Positions 26,701-36,092 of a stretch of DNA of 45,154 nt are shown here, in pieces. Below the pieces are notes generated by a model. It saw nothing but the letters and a program-made list of their open reading frames with translations, searched no databases and was not told the DNA's origin. A program made the position numbers and the translations under genes. Every line of letters starts with the position of its first letter. Within the stretch, counting starts at the first letter, position 1. The DNA is taken from assembly GCA_016938235.1 (NCBI GenBank), contig JAFGVA010000198.1, positions 128,752 through 173,905 of the forward strand, given 5' to 3'. This stretch comes from Bacteroidales bacterium (lineage in GTDB: Bacteria; Bacteroidota; Bacteroidia; Bacteroidales; UBA10428).

Positions 26701-27952
26701 ATGGTTCGACCCTGACAAAATCGATAAGGCCATGTTTAATTTACTGTCGAATGCCTTTAAATACACGCCTGACAAAGGAAGAATCAGCGTAGAACTAAAC
26801 TCACCGGTAAAAATTTCTGGTTTCGATAGTCAATTTGCCGAGATTAGTATAACCGATTCAGGTAAAGGGATTGCAGCACAGGAAATAAATAATATTTTCG
26901 ATCGCTTTTACCAGGTAAATAATCAGCAGAACACAACCCATAAGGGTTGGGGGTTAGGCTTAAATCTCAGCAAAAACTACATCGAACTACACAAAGGAAC
27001 TATTAAGGTTGAATCAATTGAAAATGCAGGTAGCGTATTTAAGATTTACCTGCCATTAGATGAATCAATTTTCGATGAGAATGAGAAAGTACAAACTACA
27101 ATTCCGGGTGTAAATAAATACCTTCATATTGCTTCTGATGCATACAAAGACAACTCAAAGAAAAACACAGTTCGTAGCAAAACCAAGAATAATGCATTTC
27201 AGGCTTTGATTGTAGAAGACAATCTTGAATTACGCGATTACCTTGTTGATGAGTTGAGCACAAGATACAATTGCTACGAAGCAAATAACGGGTTGGAAGG
27301 ATACGAACTTGCAGTTGATCTTATGCCTGATATTGTTATTAGCGATATTATGATGCCGGGCATGGATGGCTACCAGCTATGTAAATACCTAAAAGAAAAT
27401 ATTGTTACAAGTCACATCCCTGTTATACTTTTAACAGCAAAAAGCAGTACCGAAGATCAGATTGAAGGGCTTGAATCGGGTGCCGATGCCTATATTTCCA
27501 AACCTTTCAGACCCGATCAGCTAATAGCTTCAATTGAAAGCATTATCGACAACAGAATACGCTTAAAAGAGAAATTCAGCAAACTGAACAGTTACACCTC
27601 AAACAATAAGAACGTTACTGCAGACGACAAATTCATAAACAAAGCCCAGTCAGTTATTATTGATAATGTATCGAACAACCAGTTTGGTGTTAACGAACTA
27701 GCGCAGCATTTAACCATAAGCCGTGTACACCTGCACCGCAAAATGAAAGCAATTGCCGATCTTGGGCCAAATGACTTTATTCGTAAAATACGCCTTCAGA
27801 AAGCGGCAGAACTGCTGTTGAAAAACGAAAATACTATCTCTGAAATATGCTCAATGGTTGGATTCAGTTCCACAACCTATTTCTCAAGCTGTTTTAAAGC
27901 TTATTATAAATTGAGCCCTAAAGAGTTTATTGATAAAGAGAGAAGAAAGTAA
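23786..27952 (+). CDS. Hybrid two-component system regulator (HTCS): propeller sensor, kinase, receiver, AraC output
   Basis: One-protein signalling system of 1388 aa. A signal/anchor (about 8-26) precedes a periplasmic sensor made of Reg_prop beta-propeller blades (repeated GNLWIGTNGGGI-type motifs, about 40-690) and a Y_Y_Y domain (about 715-805, FAYKLENFDNSWNY). One membrane helix follows (about 815-833). The HisKA box is NISHDIRTPLTLIIGP with His872. The ATPase has NLLSNAFKYTP, DSGKGI and GWGLGLNLSKNYI. The receiver (about 1138-1255) has VEDN and phospho-acceptor Asp1187 in ISDIMMPGMDG and SKPF. An AraC-type HTH ends it (about 1285-1385). All catalytic residues are present. HTCS proteins typically detect oligosaccharides and switch on polysaccharide loci. 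The glucan operon at 32567-43548 is the nearest plausible target, by inference. Confidence 0.95.
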   Translation: MFYKTSSKYVLFVILLIFITASTTKAQSTYYRFRYLTQENGLKNSSIHTICQDDNGFIWIGTEGGLFRYDGFRFKHFTHNPNDTNSLNSPVVFALFSQANNKLWIGTYRGLMLYDPTLNRFTDLNLSERYLPGKTIPVNDIVMGPDSLIYIACQEIGVVVYNTKEKKFDDILSDRINRNMSNSAINTIMFDSKNNCWIGTYSKGIYKFGPDTNQPVYYDFSSYSDGKLNTNDILKITETTCGDIWVTTRGGGVFLFVKGENNIKHFHHNAEVPGSIGSNEAYDTWENTNNEIWISTNGGGINIYNKNTESFTRIKHKPNDRYGLLNDNIRTIFEDQQGNLWITSFQYGINIKVNNPYKFNHVFFPPEENTEYRSTTILSFYTDEKNLWVGTDGGGLKNIDKKTGAIKTYLPSQTMNSIPDRVITAIQKDYQGILWLGTYLQGLVIFDTKTGKFRNFTHDADNKKSISNNYVSCIVEDRNGNLWIGTNGGGINLLNRHDYSFKHFMASENDPENSLVHNYVNVIQEDINGNLWIGTYWGLSHFNIRDYSFKNYRYSRNKTGSLSNNVVLSLLRDSKGRLWVGTRMGLNLYNRDNDNFVIYTENDGLAASTINGILEDKQGNIWISTNSGISKFNPQTEESVNFYAEDGLQGNEFYHGACYKSSNGDLFFGGYNGFNAFNPDSIAERHYMPKVILTGLRVLDRDIPIGSMPDGREILKKDISETDKIELNYSDKSISVYFAAIDFIEGSKNIFAYKLENFDNSWNYTTQEHPFATYTNLSPGTYTFLVKAGKKEILNEVPGYAKLQITINPPLWRTWWAYTLYLLFVLFFIFFFWRLSLQRLKEKNQIKLEKLKREQIETATQARMSFYTNISHDIRTPLTLIIGPLEQLLSRGKETEPFRKQLDIMLKNARRLLRLINQLLDFRKIEMDKMSLNAEKADLNRFIRDIVYSFEEFAAEKHIEFKFKSNIDKCILWFDPDKIDKAMFNLLSNAFKYTPDKGRISVELNSPVKISGFDSQFAEISITDSGKGIAAQEINNIFDRFYQVNNQQNTTHKGWGLGLNLSKNYIELHKGTIKVESIENAGSVFKIYLPLDESIFDENEKVQTTIPGVNKYLHIASDAYKDNSKKNTVRSKTKNNAFQALIVEDNLELRDYLVDELSTRYNCYEANNGLEGYELAVDLMPDIVISDIMMPGMDGYQLCKYLKENIVTSHIPVILLTAKSSTEDQIEGLESGADAYISKPFRPDQLIASIESIIDNRIRLKEKFSKLNSYTSNNKNVTADDKFINKAQSVIIDNVSNNQFGVNELAQHLTISRVHLHRKMKAIADLGPNDFIRKIRLQKAAELLLKNENTISEICSMVGFSSTTYFSSCFKAYYKLSPKEFIDKERRK

Positions 27953-28170
27953 ACTAAACCAATATTTTTAAAAACCAGAATGAAATTTATATTAGATATA
28001 ACACAGAAGTCTAAAGGTAGATGTATTACTTTAATCCCATCAGGTATTCAGCCATCTGACTTCACATCCTCATTATAAAAATTAATAGCTTAAACAAAAT
28101 TACCAAACGCACTTAATTAAAGAATGTTGAAGTAAAGTACAGCAGAAATCTCCAGGCGAAAAAATTTCTG

Positions 28171-28344
28171 TCAGATACAAAGTCTTAGCTCCGAACAATA
28201 ATGTGCAGAATGAAAGTTGTATTTATCAGCATTATCATTTTCACATAAAGCTTTTAATCTCCTTACCTCCTGCAGCTCGTTTTCATACTCCCAATAATCG
28301 GGATGTTCTGAAAGATACTTTTTTAACATTTGTTCCGTATTCAT
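28171..28344 (-). CDS. Small unidentified protein (57 aa)
   Basis: Short frame starting at ATG 28344 (MNTEQMLKKYLSEHPDYWEY), charged and helical at first (YENELQEVRRLKALCEN), then Cys/His-containing (HSAHYCSELRLCI). I do not recognise a family. Support comes from its soluble helical composition and from an exact -7 element TACCTTTG (28389-28382 on the minus strand) about 38 bp upstream. A longer frame to 28395 would begin upstream of that promoter, so I reject it. It points away from the following kinase gene. It could be non-functional. Confidence 0.45.
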   Translation of the reverse strand: MNTEQMLKKYLSEHPDYWEYENELQEVRRLKALCENDNADKYNFHSAHYCSELRLCI

Positions 28345-28381
28345 AGACTTTAATTTTTTGGTAATTAAAGCAGATTTTATA

Positions 28382-28389
28382 CAAAGGTA
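28382..28389 (-). promoter_or_regulatory. Candidate -7 promoter element of the 57 aa gene
   Basis: TACCTTTG on the minus strand matches TAnnTTTG exactly. No convincing -33 element was seen. Confidence 0.4.
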
Positions 28390-28611
28390 AGCCATGTATG
28401 CTACCCTGTTATTAAGCTAATACTAAGTTGATGTTAAGTTTTATCCCCTTTGTACTCCGACAAACCATTTAGTTTATGCCGTATGTGTTGAATTTACAAC
28501 ATAAAAAAGCAGAGTAAATGTCTATCAGACAATAAGAATAATCTTTCAATAGAATTGAAAAAATTAAAATAATCGTTATCTTGATGTACTAAAAAAAGAA
28601 TTCTCACCCAA

Positions 28612-31600
28612 ATGAGTCAATCGCATAAAGTAGAAAGTATTATTAGTTTCCTTTCTGTAATAACGAAGAAAACTCCACTTCTGCTTATATGCATTTTTGT
28701 TTTTAACCTTGCTTCCCTCCTTGCTCAACCGGGTTCAGAATCTTTTGGATATCTAAGCGTTGAAGATGGCCTGTCGAATGCTACTAAGAGTTGTTTTTTG
28801 CAGGATCGCAAAGGATTTTTGTGGATTGGCACTCCAGATGGACTAAACAAATACGATGGTCAAAATATTACAGTATACAGGTATAAGCACACCGACCCTA
28901 AAAGTATAGGATTAAATGAAATATTACAATTGTATGAAGATAAGGATGGGTTTATATGGATAATTAACGATGCCGATAAAGGGATTAGCAAATACAATCC
29001 GGAAACGGAGTCTTTTACCACTTTTGTTCATGATCCGGAAAATCCAAATAGCATTAGCAGTAACACATTTTACCATATTATGCAAGACAAAGACAGCACA
29101 TTATGGTTTTGTACCGACAGTACTATTGATTTTTTGGAGAAAAACCCCGTTCATAATGATCAGAAACTTTTCAAACATATTTATGTTTCAAATGTAAAAG
29201 GCAGATTAGCCTGGATACATGAAAATCGCTTTGGTGATATATTGGTCTTTACTCAAAAAGTTCACAAGATAAACAAAGAAGACTGTTCGCTTACAACTAT
29301 AAGCGATTCTATTTTACCGTTGACAGCTCCCTATAATATTACATCGCTCATTGAAGATGAAGATGGAAACATATTGTTTGGTTCCGGTGTGGCAGGCAAT
29401 ATAAAACTTAATTACCAAAAAGAATCTGGCCGGTATATACAGGATCTTAATAACAACTTAAATGTATCGCCTCAGGAGAGAAACTATGTTATTAAAGATA
29501 ACGATAATAAAATATGGATTGCAACCGGTTCTAAAGGACTGTTTTTGTTTGATCCCGAAAAAAAACAATCCTATAACTACACTCATAATAAATTAAAAGA
29601 AAACTCACTAAGTGAAAATACTCTTTACTCCTTGTATATTGACCGATCCAATATTTTATGGATAGGTACATATAGTTCGGGTTTATGTAAATACAACCTC
29701 TTTAAGAAACAATTTTATCAATACACAAAAGACCCTTCAAATGAGATCTCTTTAAGTGGAAACGTTATATCAGCAATAAGCTCAACAACTCCTGACGAAT
29801 TATGGGTCGGCTTAAACAGAGAAGGAGGCGTTAACCGAATAATTTCTGAGAACGGAATTGCTAAACAAATTATTAAATATAAACACAATCCGGCTAATAG
29901 TAATTCCCTAAGGAACAACAGCACCTTTTGTTTAGTTCAAAGAAAAAACGGTGAGGTTTGGCTTGGTAGTTCCCAGGGATATATTACCGTTATATATCCT
30001 GAAAAACCCGGTTCTGGAGAAAAACCAAAGTTTAAAAACTATCAGCTCTCGCCATGGACATTTACAATTCTCGAAGACAGTAATGGTACTATTTGGGGCG
30101 GAACATGGGACTCCGGATTATGGAGATACCACGAAGAAACTGATTCCTTTAAATTTTTTGATCACGATCCGAGTAACAATTCAAGCATAGTTGATAATAT
30201 TATCTGGGCCCTTTATGAAGACAATAAAGGAAATATCTGGATTGGTGGACGGGGTAAAGGACTTGGAATCCTGCATGCATCTGAGAAAAATAAAATGAAT
30301 CCGAAATTTATTAACTACAAAAGCAACGATAAAGACACAACCAGTCTTAGCAGCAACTCAATTAATTGTTTTTACCAGGACAGTGAAGGCAATATGTGGA
30401 TTGGAACTCATTATGGTTTAAATAAGGTTGATCGCCGCATATTAAAGGCAAATAACATACAAAACCTTATTTTTCAATCATTCCATACATACAATGGCTT
30501 ACCGAACGAGGGAATCATTGGTATAGTTGAAGATAATCATCAGAATTTATGGTTAAGCACTTCAAACAGCATTTGCAGGTTTAACCCTTCAAATAACAAA
30601 CTTGAAAACTACACAACCGATCATGGTCTGGTAAATAATCAATTCAGACACAATGCCTTTTTTAGGGATGAAAAAGGAAAGATTTATTTTGGTGGCGAAG
30701 GAGGTATTGATGCCTTTTACCCCGACAGTATAAAAAACAATCCGTACATTCCCGAGGTTGTAATTACCAGCATAAAGATTTTCAATAAGACAGTACATGT
30801 TGGAGAAAAAATAAATGATGAAATAATTTTAACAAAATCAATTACCGAAACTCCCGAGATAAGGTTGTCTTATAAAAATAAAGTCATCACCTTTGAATTT
30901 GCTGCTTTACATTATGCAAATCCGGAGAAAAACCAGTTTGCCTACACTATGGAAAATTTCGATGATGATTGGAATTTTGTAGGAAACAAAACCGATGCTA
31001 CCTATACAAATATGGATGCCGGAGAATATATTTTCAGGGTAAAAGCCTCGAATAACGATGGCATCTGGAACGAAGAAGGTACATCAATTAAAATTATCAT
31101 CACTCCGCCATTCTGGAAAACCTGGTGGTTTATCGTAACAAGTATATTGGGGTTAATTACCCTCATTGTTAGCATTTATTTTTACCGGATACATTCTATT
31201 ACGCTTCAGAAAATTGCACTGGAAGAAACCGTTAAATCACGCACATTAGAGATTCAGGAAAAAACGGAAGAAATAATAACCCAAAAAGAAGAGATTGAAA
31301 AACACAGAAACAACCTCGAAGAACTTGTAAAAGAACGTACGCAAAGACTGGAAGAAGCCTTAATTAAAGCCAAAGAATCTGACGAGTTAAAGTCGGCTTT
31401 CCTGGCTAATATGTCGCATGAAATACGAACCCCAATGAATGCAATTGCCGGGTTTTCCGACTTATTAAACGAAGTGGATCTGACACCCAAAGAAAGAACC
31501 GAATATGTTGAAATTATACAATCAAACACCTCCGGCTTAATTAAAATAATCGATGAAATTATTGACCTGAGCATTATTGAGTCAAATCAGCTAAAACTTA

Positions 31601-32484
31601 CAAACGAGTTATTTGACCTTAATATTTTAATTGACCATATATATTCTTACTACTCATTAAGTAATAAAAAATCCAACCTCAGAATAATTAAAAATAACCA
31701 ACTCGAGAAGCTAAACCTAAAACTCAACAGCGATAGCCTAAGAATAAGACAGATTATTAACAACCTGATGGACAACGCATTTAAGTTCACCCTCGAAGGT
31801 CATATTGAGCTAGGTACTTATATTAAAAATCAAATTTTATATATCTATGTTGCAGATACAGGAATAGGAATTCCTTCGACCAAAATGGATCTCATTTTCC
31901 AGCAATTTACCAAAGTAGAAGACAGTGAACTTGAATGGACAAAGGGTTTAGGCTTAGGTTTAGCGATATCACAAAAGATTGCTGATGCAATGAGTGCTAA
32001 AATTGATGTAAAGTCGGAAAAAGGAAAAGGTTCAACTTTTTCATTTGGCATTCCAATGGAAAAAGTAACTACTCATGATAACACAGAAATTGCAGTACCG
32101 CTTACACCCTTGCTGAACAATTGGACAGGTAAAACCATACTAATTGCAGAAGACGTTGATGCAAATTTCATTTATCTGGAAAAAGCGCTTCAGAAAACCG
32201 GTATTAATGTTATCAGGGCTAAAACGGGTATTGAAGTATTAGATCTTGTTTTAGACAATCAAACATTTGACCTGATATTAATGGATATTAAAATGCCATT
32301 AATGGATGGTTATGAAGCTGCAAAGAAAATCAAAGCACTGAATCCAAAACAGATAATTGTTGCACAGACTGCCTACAGCAGACCAAATGAAAAGCGAAGA
32401 TTTTACGACGAAAATTTCAACGAATACCTTTCAAAGCCAATTAGCCGGGCAGACTTAATCATGATTCTTGAGAAGTTTCTGTAG
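28612..32484 (+). CDS. Propeller-type hybrid histidine kinase with terminal receiver, no DNA-binding domain
   Basis: Sensor kinase of 1290 aa. N-terminal membrane segment/signal (about 18-38, ending SLLAQ); a periplasmic Reg_prop propeller (about 45-705, GNIWIGGRGKGLG-type blades); a Y_Y_Y domain (about 735-828, YTMENFDDDWNFV); a membrane helix (about 838-858); and a coiled coil (about 865-920). HisKA has NMSHEIRTPMNAIAGFSDL with His936. The ATPase has NLMDNAFKFT, DTGIGIPSTKM and GLGLGLAISQKI. The terminal receiver has AEDVDAN, Asp1225 in LMDIKMPLMDG and SKPISRADL. Unlike the HTCS just upstream it lacks an AraC domain, so its output must go through a partner or phosphorelay not seen nearby. 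The receiver resembles the broken fragment at 1-192. It faces the minus-strand glucan operon tail to tail. Confidence 0.94.
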   Translation: MSQSHKVESIISFLSVITKKTPLLLICIFVFNLASLLAQPGSESFGYLSVEDGLSNATKSCFLQDRKGFLWIGTPDGLNKYDGQNITVYRYKHTDPKSIGLNEILQLYEDKDGFIWIINDADKGISKYNPETESFTTFVHDPENPNSISSNTFYHIMQDKDSTLWFCTDSTIDFLEKNPVHNDQKLFKHIYVSNVKGRLAWIHENRFGDILVFTQKVHKINKEDCSLTTISDSILPLTAPYNITSLIEDEDGNILFGSGVAGNIKLNYQKESGRYIQDLNNNLNVSPQERNYVIKDNDNKIWIATGSKGLFLFDPEKKQSYNYTHNKLKENSLSENTLYSLYIDRSNILWIGTYSSGLCKYNLFKKQFYQYTKDPSNEISLSGNVISAISSTTPDELWVGLNREGGVNRIISENGIAKQIIKYKHNPANSNSLRNNSTFCLVQRKNGEVWLGSSQGYITVIYPEKPGSGEKPKFKNYQLSPWTFTILEDSNGTIWGGTWDSGLWRYHEETDSFKFFDHDPSNNSSIVDNIIWALYEDNKGNIWIGGRGKGLGILHASEKNKMNPKFINYKSNDKDTTSLSSNSINCFYQDSEGNMWIGTHYGLNKVDRRILKANNIQNLIFQSFHTYNGLPNEGIIGIVEDNHQNLWLSTSNSICRFNPSNNKLENYTTDHGLVNNQFRHNAFFRDEKGKIYFGGEGGIDAFYPDSIKNNPYIPEVVITSIKIFNKTVHVGEKINDEIILTKSITETPEIRLSYKNKVITFEFAALHYANPEKNQFAYTMENFDDDWNFVGNKTDATYTNMDAGEYIFRVKASNNDGIWNEEGTSIKIIITPPFWKTWWFIVTSILGLITLIVSIYFYRIHSITLQKIALEETVKSRTLEIQEKTEEIITQKEEIEKHRNNLEELVKERTQRLEEALIKAKESDELKSAFLANMSHEIRTPMNAIAGFSDLLNEVDLTPKERTEYVEIIQSNTSGLIKIIDEIIDLSIIESNQLKLTNELFDLNILIDHIYSYYSLSNKKSNLRIIKNNQLEKLNLKLNSDSLRIRQIINNLMDNAFKFTLEGHIELGTYIKNQILYIYVADTGIGIPSTKMDLIFQQFTKVEDSELEWTKGLGLGLAISQKIADAMSAKIDVKSEKGKGSTFSFGIPMEKVTTHDNTEIAVPLTPLLNNWTGKTILIAEDVDANFIYLEKALQKTGINVIRAKTGIEVLDLVLDNQTFDLILMDIKMPLMDGYEAAKKIKALNPKQIIVAQTAYSRPNEKRRFYDENFNEYLSKPISRADLIMILEKFL

Positions 32485-32503
32485 CTGGTCCTGATATAAA
32501 AAA

Positions 32504-32537
32504 GAGGATCAGCATGCAGGCTGTATGCTAAATCCTC
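32504..32537. terminator. Bidirectional terminator between hybrid kinase and phosphorylase genes
   Basis: Stem GAGGAT (32504-32509) pairs with ATCCTC (32532-32537), with an inner stem AGCAT/ATGCT. A run of A precedes and CCTTT follows, placed between two convergent genes. Confidence 0.7.
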
Positions 32538-32566
32538 CTTTACAACTAACTCATCCTTTATCTAAC

Positions 32567-35500
32567 CTAAGAAGTAAAACTACTATGCTGAATATTTACT
32601 CTTATATCGTATATGTGCTCATCTCTTCTGAACACTTTTCTGCTGTTTTCTGCTGATAAAGTATTACCGGAGATTATCTCCTTATCTCCATTTCTGTAAT
32701 TCAGAACTATCCCATCTGTATGTGAAAGCATATAAATTACAGGTATGCCACAAACCGAAAAACCTAAAGAATTTGCAGCCAGTTTTATTTTCTCAGTATT
32801 TCCGTTTCGAACTAGTGCCCAGTCTTTTTCCTCAATCAAAAGTTCCGATTTTTTTAAAATTTTAGGTTCAAAACTTAGTTGTCCCTGCTCAACTTTTACA
32901 CCAAGTTCAGCATACCTTGTAAGAATATCTTCTTTAACCTGGCCTGTCATTCCGGGCTGTTGAACACCTGCAAACGAAGGTGTATGCGAGTAGGGATCAA
33001 TCGGAAATGCCCCATATTCTTCAGGTTTTTTGTGTACACCAAGCCCTTCTTTCACTTCATCGAAGTGTTTTTGCAGTTTTTTAACCAAGGTTTCATCTGC
33101 ATTCTCACCAATAGCTGACTCTAAAATTTCACCAATAGCAAGATGCAATTTCGATACCATGTGCCAATATATACTACCCAGTCCTTCGTACTTATAAAAA
33201 GTACCTGACCGACCGGTAAATTGCTTGTGATTAAACAACTCAACAAATAAATCGCATATTTCCTGTTTTTGCCTTTCAGCAATATCTACTGCATCTAAAT
33301 CAGTCTTTAACTCCTCGGCATTACGGTATTTGCCATTGAAATGAAGTTGTCCGTTCACATCCTTGCAAACAAACCGGTTGTTTTGGACTTCAATTTCATG
33401 CAGTAAAAAAGGAATTACATCTAGTTTATCTTTCGGGATAACATTCTTTTCTCTGAATAAGGGTAATTTGCGGTTTGGATAAAGCATATAACTTCGCTGA
33501 TCTTTACGATACATCTTACTGTTCCGAAGTGCTTCAAGAACTTCAAACGACTCTTCTACCGATAATAATCCTGAACTTAATACAGAAACCTGTCCTTCGA
33601 GCATTTCGTGCAGATATTCCACAGAATACCCATTTTCACCAAAATGAATAAGGTTATAGGAATGATACAATCCATCTCTTCGTTTGTTTGTACGAATGGA
33701 ATGATCGAGATATAAAATTCCTTTTTCAATAAATTCCAGTATATGTTCAACACCCATCTCAAGCTTTTCATTCCTGAAGCCTTTGTAAACAGCATTTCGG
33801 TATTTCTCTCCAGCATTGCCCAGATCATCCAGCATATGTTTACGATTCTTATCTGATATTTCACCCTTAAGCAAATCAGCATATTTTGATTGTATAGCAA
33901 TAACAGCCTCGGTGAAATGTGAAACTTCTGCCGATACTATAAACTTTCTGACAGCTGATTTCTTAAATATTCTCTGGGCAAAAGCCAGGAACCTGCGCAT
34001 ATTATACAAGCTTACCATAGATAAACCGTAACCTACAAGTGCATTGTTGGCATCGTTCCACTCGGGACGCTGTGTGTTCATCCAGATACCACCCTCAGGA
34101 ACAAAATTGCTGAATTTAGCCAGGAGAGTAACCAGTATTTTCTCAGTAAGATTAACCCTGTACAGCTCCTCATTGTTAACGAAATGCATTTTACCATCGG
34201 CACCGTACTGCTTAACCCTTTGCTGAACTCTTTCTTCTGTATCGGGATTATACCTTATACTGTTTCTGGGAGCATTTAAAAGCGATTTATAGTCTTTGAT
34301 TTCATAAGGCACATTGGCATATACAAATATTTCTTCCTCCAGGAATTTTTCTATTTGCCCGGGATGATACCTGGCTGAGAGTTCCATTAGCCTGAGCAGG
34401 TATATTAACTGGTGATCTCCCCAATAGCCAATATTCGACCAGGGATCTTCCGGATCAAGTATTTCCCAGTCAATTCCATCCTTTGTTATCCGGTAAGGAT
34501 TATACCCATCGGCGGTTGACGCATTCAGAAACTTGGCAATAAAACCTTCAATGTACTCCGGAAATGAAAATGATAAAGCTTCCCAGTTCTGAAAGATGTC
34601 TCTCCAGTTGCCTTGATAATAGAGATTTTCAGAGCCATCAGGTTTTTTAATATCAATCGAAAACTGGTTCCAGGGTCGGCTTGGATCACCGTGTCTTCTG
34701 GAAAAACTCAAAGGTAAATACTCCAGACAAAGCCTGTAAAGGTCAGGATCGTTAACTTCCTTTATGGCTTTAAGAAGATCAGAGTAATTTGTTGTTTCTT
34801 CCAATGCGTTTAGGAATTCTTTATGTTTAGCGAATACCCTGCTGTTCCAGTTTTGAATAAATTTCAGAAAATCTTTTTTCGGAATCTGGTATTGATTATT
34901 AAAAACACCTCCACGCATAATGTTGAATAAGACATTCGCAAAATGGCGTGCAGATTGCAGTTTGTCCTGAGTAAGTTGCGCTCCATCCGACAAATCAACA
35001 AGTTTCTTTAATTCATTGGTGCCGTTTTTAATATCTTTCTCAATCGCTGAATTTAAGTCAGAAGCTTTAATACCTTCAATTAATGAAGCCAGTTCAGCCG
35101 GTCCCCGGTTTAATTCGGCAACAATCTTCCATTTTTGTTCCTTCCCCGGCTCAAGCAAAAACGATTTTGAAACATAAAATGCTCCCCGAACCCCTTTTTT
35201 AAATGCTTCGGTCTCTACTTCCTCACCAGCACAGAATTTATTAACCTGCGATTCCGAGAGAAGATATTTTGGATCATCTAATCCGGTTTGCCAAACTGTT
35301 GTTGCTTTGAGAGCTTCGCTGGGCTCAGCCTTGTCGGTAAGTATCGAACTTAGGGTATAAACTGCAAGCTTTGCTTCCGGAATGAGCTCCATTTGTTTAT
35401 ACCCATCAACTAGGGTACTCATGTTTGTCTGCAACCCCCTGTTTACTCCATAAGGTAAAATATTTCTTACTCCATCAAGAATTTCAAGGCTTAGTGGTTC

Positions 35501-36001
35501 ATTGCAAATATTTTTTAGAAAAGATTCCCGTATGAAACCGTATTTTTCACTGTTCATCCAACTGTATGAAAAGCAAATGCCTATATCATGGTTTATTTCT
35601 TCGAATATCAGCTTGTTCCCATAAATGCTTTTATACAGGTTTCTTTCCGTCGTATAAACTTTATTTGAGTCCTTGAAAGGTTTCCAGAGGTAATTCTTTC
35701 CTGCTTTTTCTGCAATAATTACAGTTTCAGGCCCGGAAGTTTCTGATGAGTCATGAATTTTATCGTCGGTATAATATGGAAAAAGAGCGGTCTCGGGATT
35801 TTTACGACCACAGGTTAAACCCCCATTACTTGAAATAAACATCCAATGGTCTGAGTTGCTAACAATAGACATGAAGAACGCCTTCATGCCATCGTAATTT
35901 TCTATTTTATAAAAGTCCTCACCTTCGATAGAAACAATTTCTCCTTTTATTTCAGTTTCAGCGTTTTTTAATGGCGTATTTCCAAAAAATAATTCTTTCA
36001 T
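32567..36001 (-). CDS. Large GH94-clan phosphorylase, GH149/GH161-like (beta-1,3-glucan phosphorylase candidate)
   Basis: Cytoplasmic enzyme of 1144 aa, without a signal peptide. The N-terminal domain has SSNGGLTCGRKNPETALFPY (substrate-binding pattern of inverting glucan phosphorylases), then FSFPEYIEGF, DPWSNIGYWGDHQLIYLLRL, and the core motif RPEWNDANNALVGYGLSM, whose Asp650 is the likely general acid by analogy with GH94. The length and the EWNDANN motif fit GH149 or GH161 better than the shorter GH94 cellobiose phosphorylases. These enzymes use phosphate to release glucose-1-phosphate from beta-1,3-gluco-oligosaccharides. It is the last gene of a minus-strand run with two GH3 genes, a GH158-like gene and a sugar porter, 91 bp after the GH3 gene, that gap holding a REP half-site. 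The exact family and linkage need a profile search. Confidence 0.75.
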   Translation of the reverse strand: MKELFFGNTPLKNAETEIKGEIVSIEGEDFYKIENYDGMKAFFMSIVSNSDHWMFISSNGGLTCGRKNPETALFPYYTDDKIHDSSETSGPETVIIAEKAGKNYLWKPFKDSNKVYTTERNLYKSIYGNKLIFEEINHDIGICFSYSWMNSEKYGFIRESFLKNICNEPLSLEILDGVRNILPYGVNRGLQTNMSTLVDGYKQMELIPEAKLAVYTLSSILTDKAEPSEALKATTVWQTGLDDPKYLLSESQVNKFCAGEEVETEAFKKGVRGAFYVSKSFLLEPGKEQKWKIVAELNRGPAELASLIEGIKASDLNSAIEKDIKNGTNELKKLVDLSDGAQLTQDKLQSARHFANVLFNIMRGGVFNNQYQIPKKDFLKFIQNWNSRVFAKHKEFLNALEETTNYSDLLKAIKEVNDPDLYRLCLEYLPLSFSRRHGDPSRPWNQFSIDIKKPDGSENLYYQGNWRDIFQNWEALSFSFPEYIEGFIAKFLNASTADGYNPYRITKDGIDWEILDPEDPWSNIGYWGDHQLIYLLRLMELSARYHPGQIEKFLEEEIFVYANVPYEIKDYKSLLNAPRNSIRYNPDTEERVQQRVKQYGADGKMHFVNNEELYRVNLTEKILVTLLAKFSNFVPEGGIWMNTQRPEWNDANNALVGYGLSMVSLYNMRRFLAFAQRIFKKSAVRKFIVSAEVSHFTEAVIAIQSKYADLLKGEISDKNRKHMLDDLGNAGEKYRNAVYKGFRNEKLEMGVEHILEFIEKGILYLDHSIRTNKRRDGLYHSYNLIHFGENGYSVEYLHEMLEGQVSVLSSGLLSVEESFEVLEALRNSKMYRKDQRSYMLYPNRKLPLFREKNVIPKDKLDVIPFLLHEIEVQNNRFVCKDVNGQLHFNGKYRNAEELKTDLDAVDIAERQKQEICDLFVELFNHKQFTGRSGTFYKYEGLGSIYWHMVSKLHLAIGEILESAIGENADETLVKKLQKHFDEVKEGLGVHKKPEEYGAFPIDPYSHTPSFAGVQQPGMTGQVKEDILTRYAELGVKVEQGQLSFEPKILKKSELLIEEKDWALVRNGNTEKIKLAANSLGFSVCGIPVIYMLSHTDGIVLNYRNGDKEIISGNTLSAENSRKVFRRDEHIYDIRVNIQHSSFTS

Positions 36002-36046
36002 CCTTAAATTATCTTAAAACATTTTGACCCGAATAAAACATTTTAT

Positions 36047-36076
36047 CGTCATTCCTGCCTTAGCAGGAATGATACG
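36047..36076. repeat. REP-like half element in the phosphorylase/GH3 gap
   Basis: CGTCATTCCTGCCTTAGCAG then GAATGATACG: a perfect 9 bp stem CATTCCTGC (36050-36058) / GCAGGAATG (36063-36071) with loop CTTA. It shares the CGTCAT end and the CTGNNTTNNCAGG core style with the element at 10869-10936. Confidence 0.65.
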
Positions 36077-36092
36077 TTTTTATTAATATCAA

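Noticed and set aside
27980-28078. 32-codon frame after the HTCS gene (MKFILDITQKS...)
   Set aside because: Too short, no promoter element or family resemblance; could be chance.
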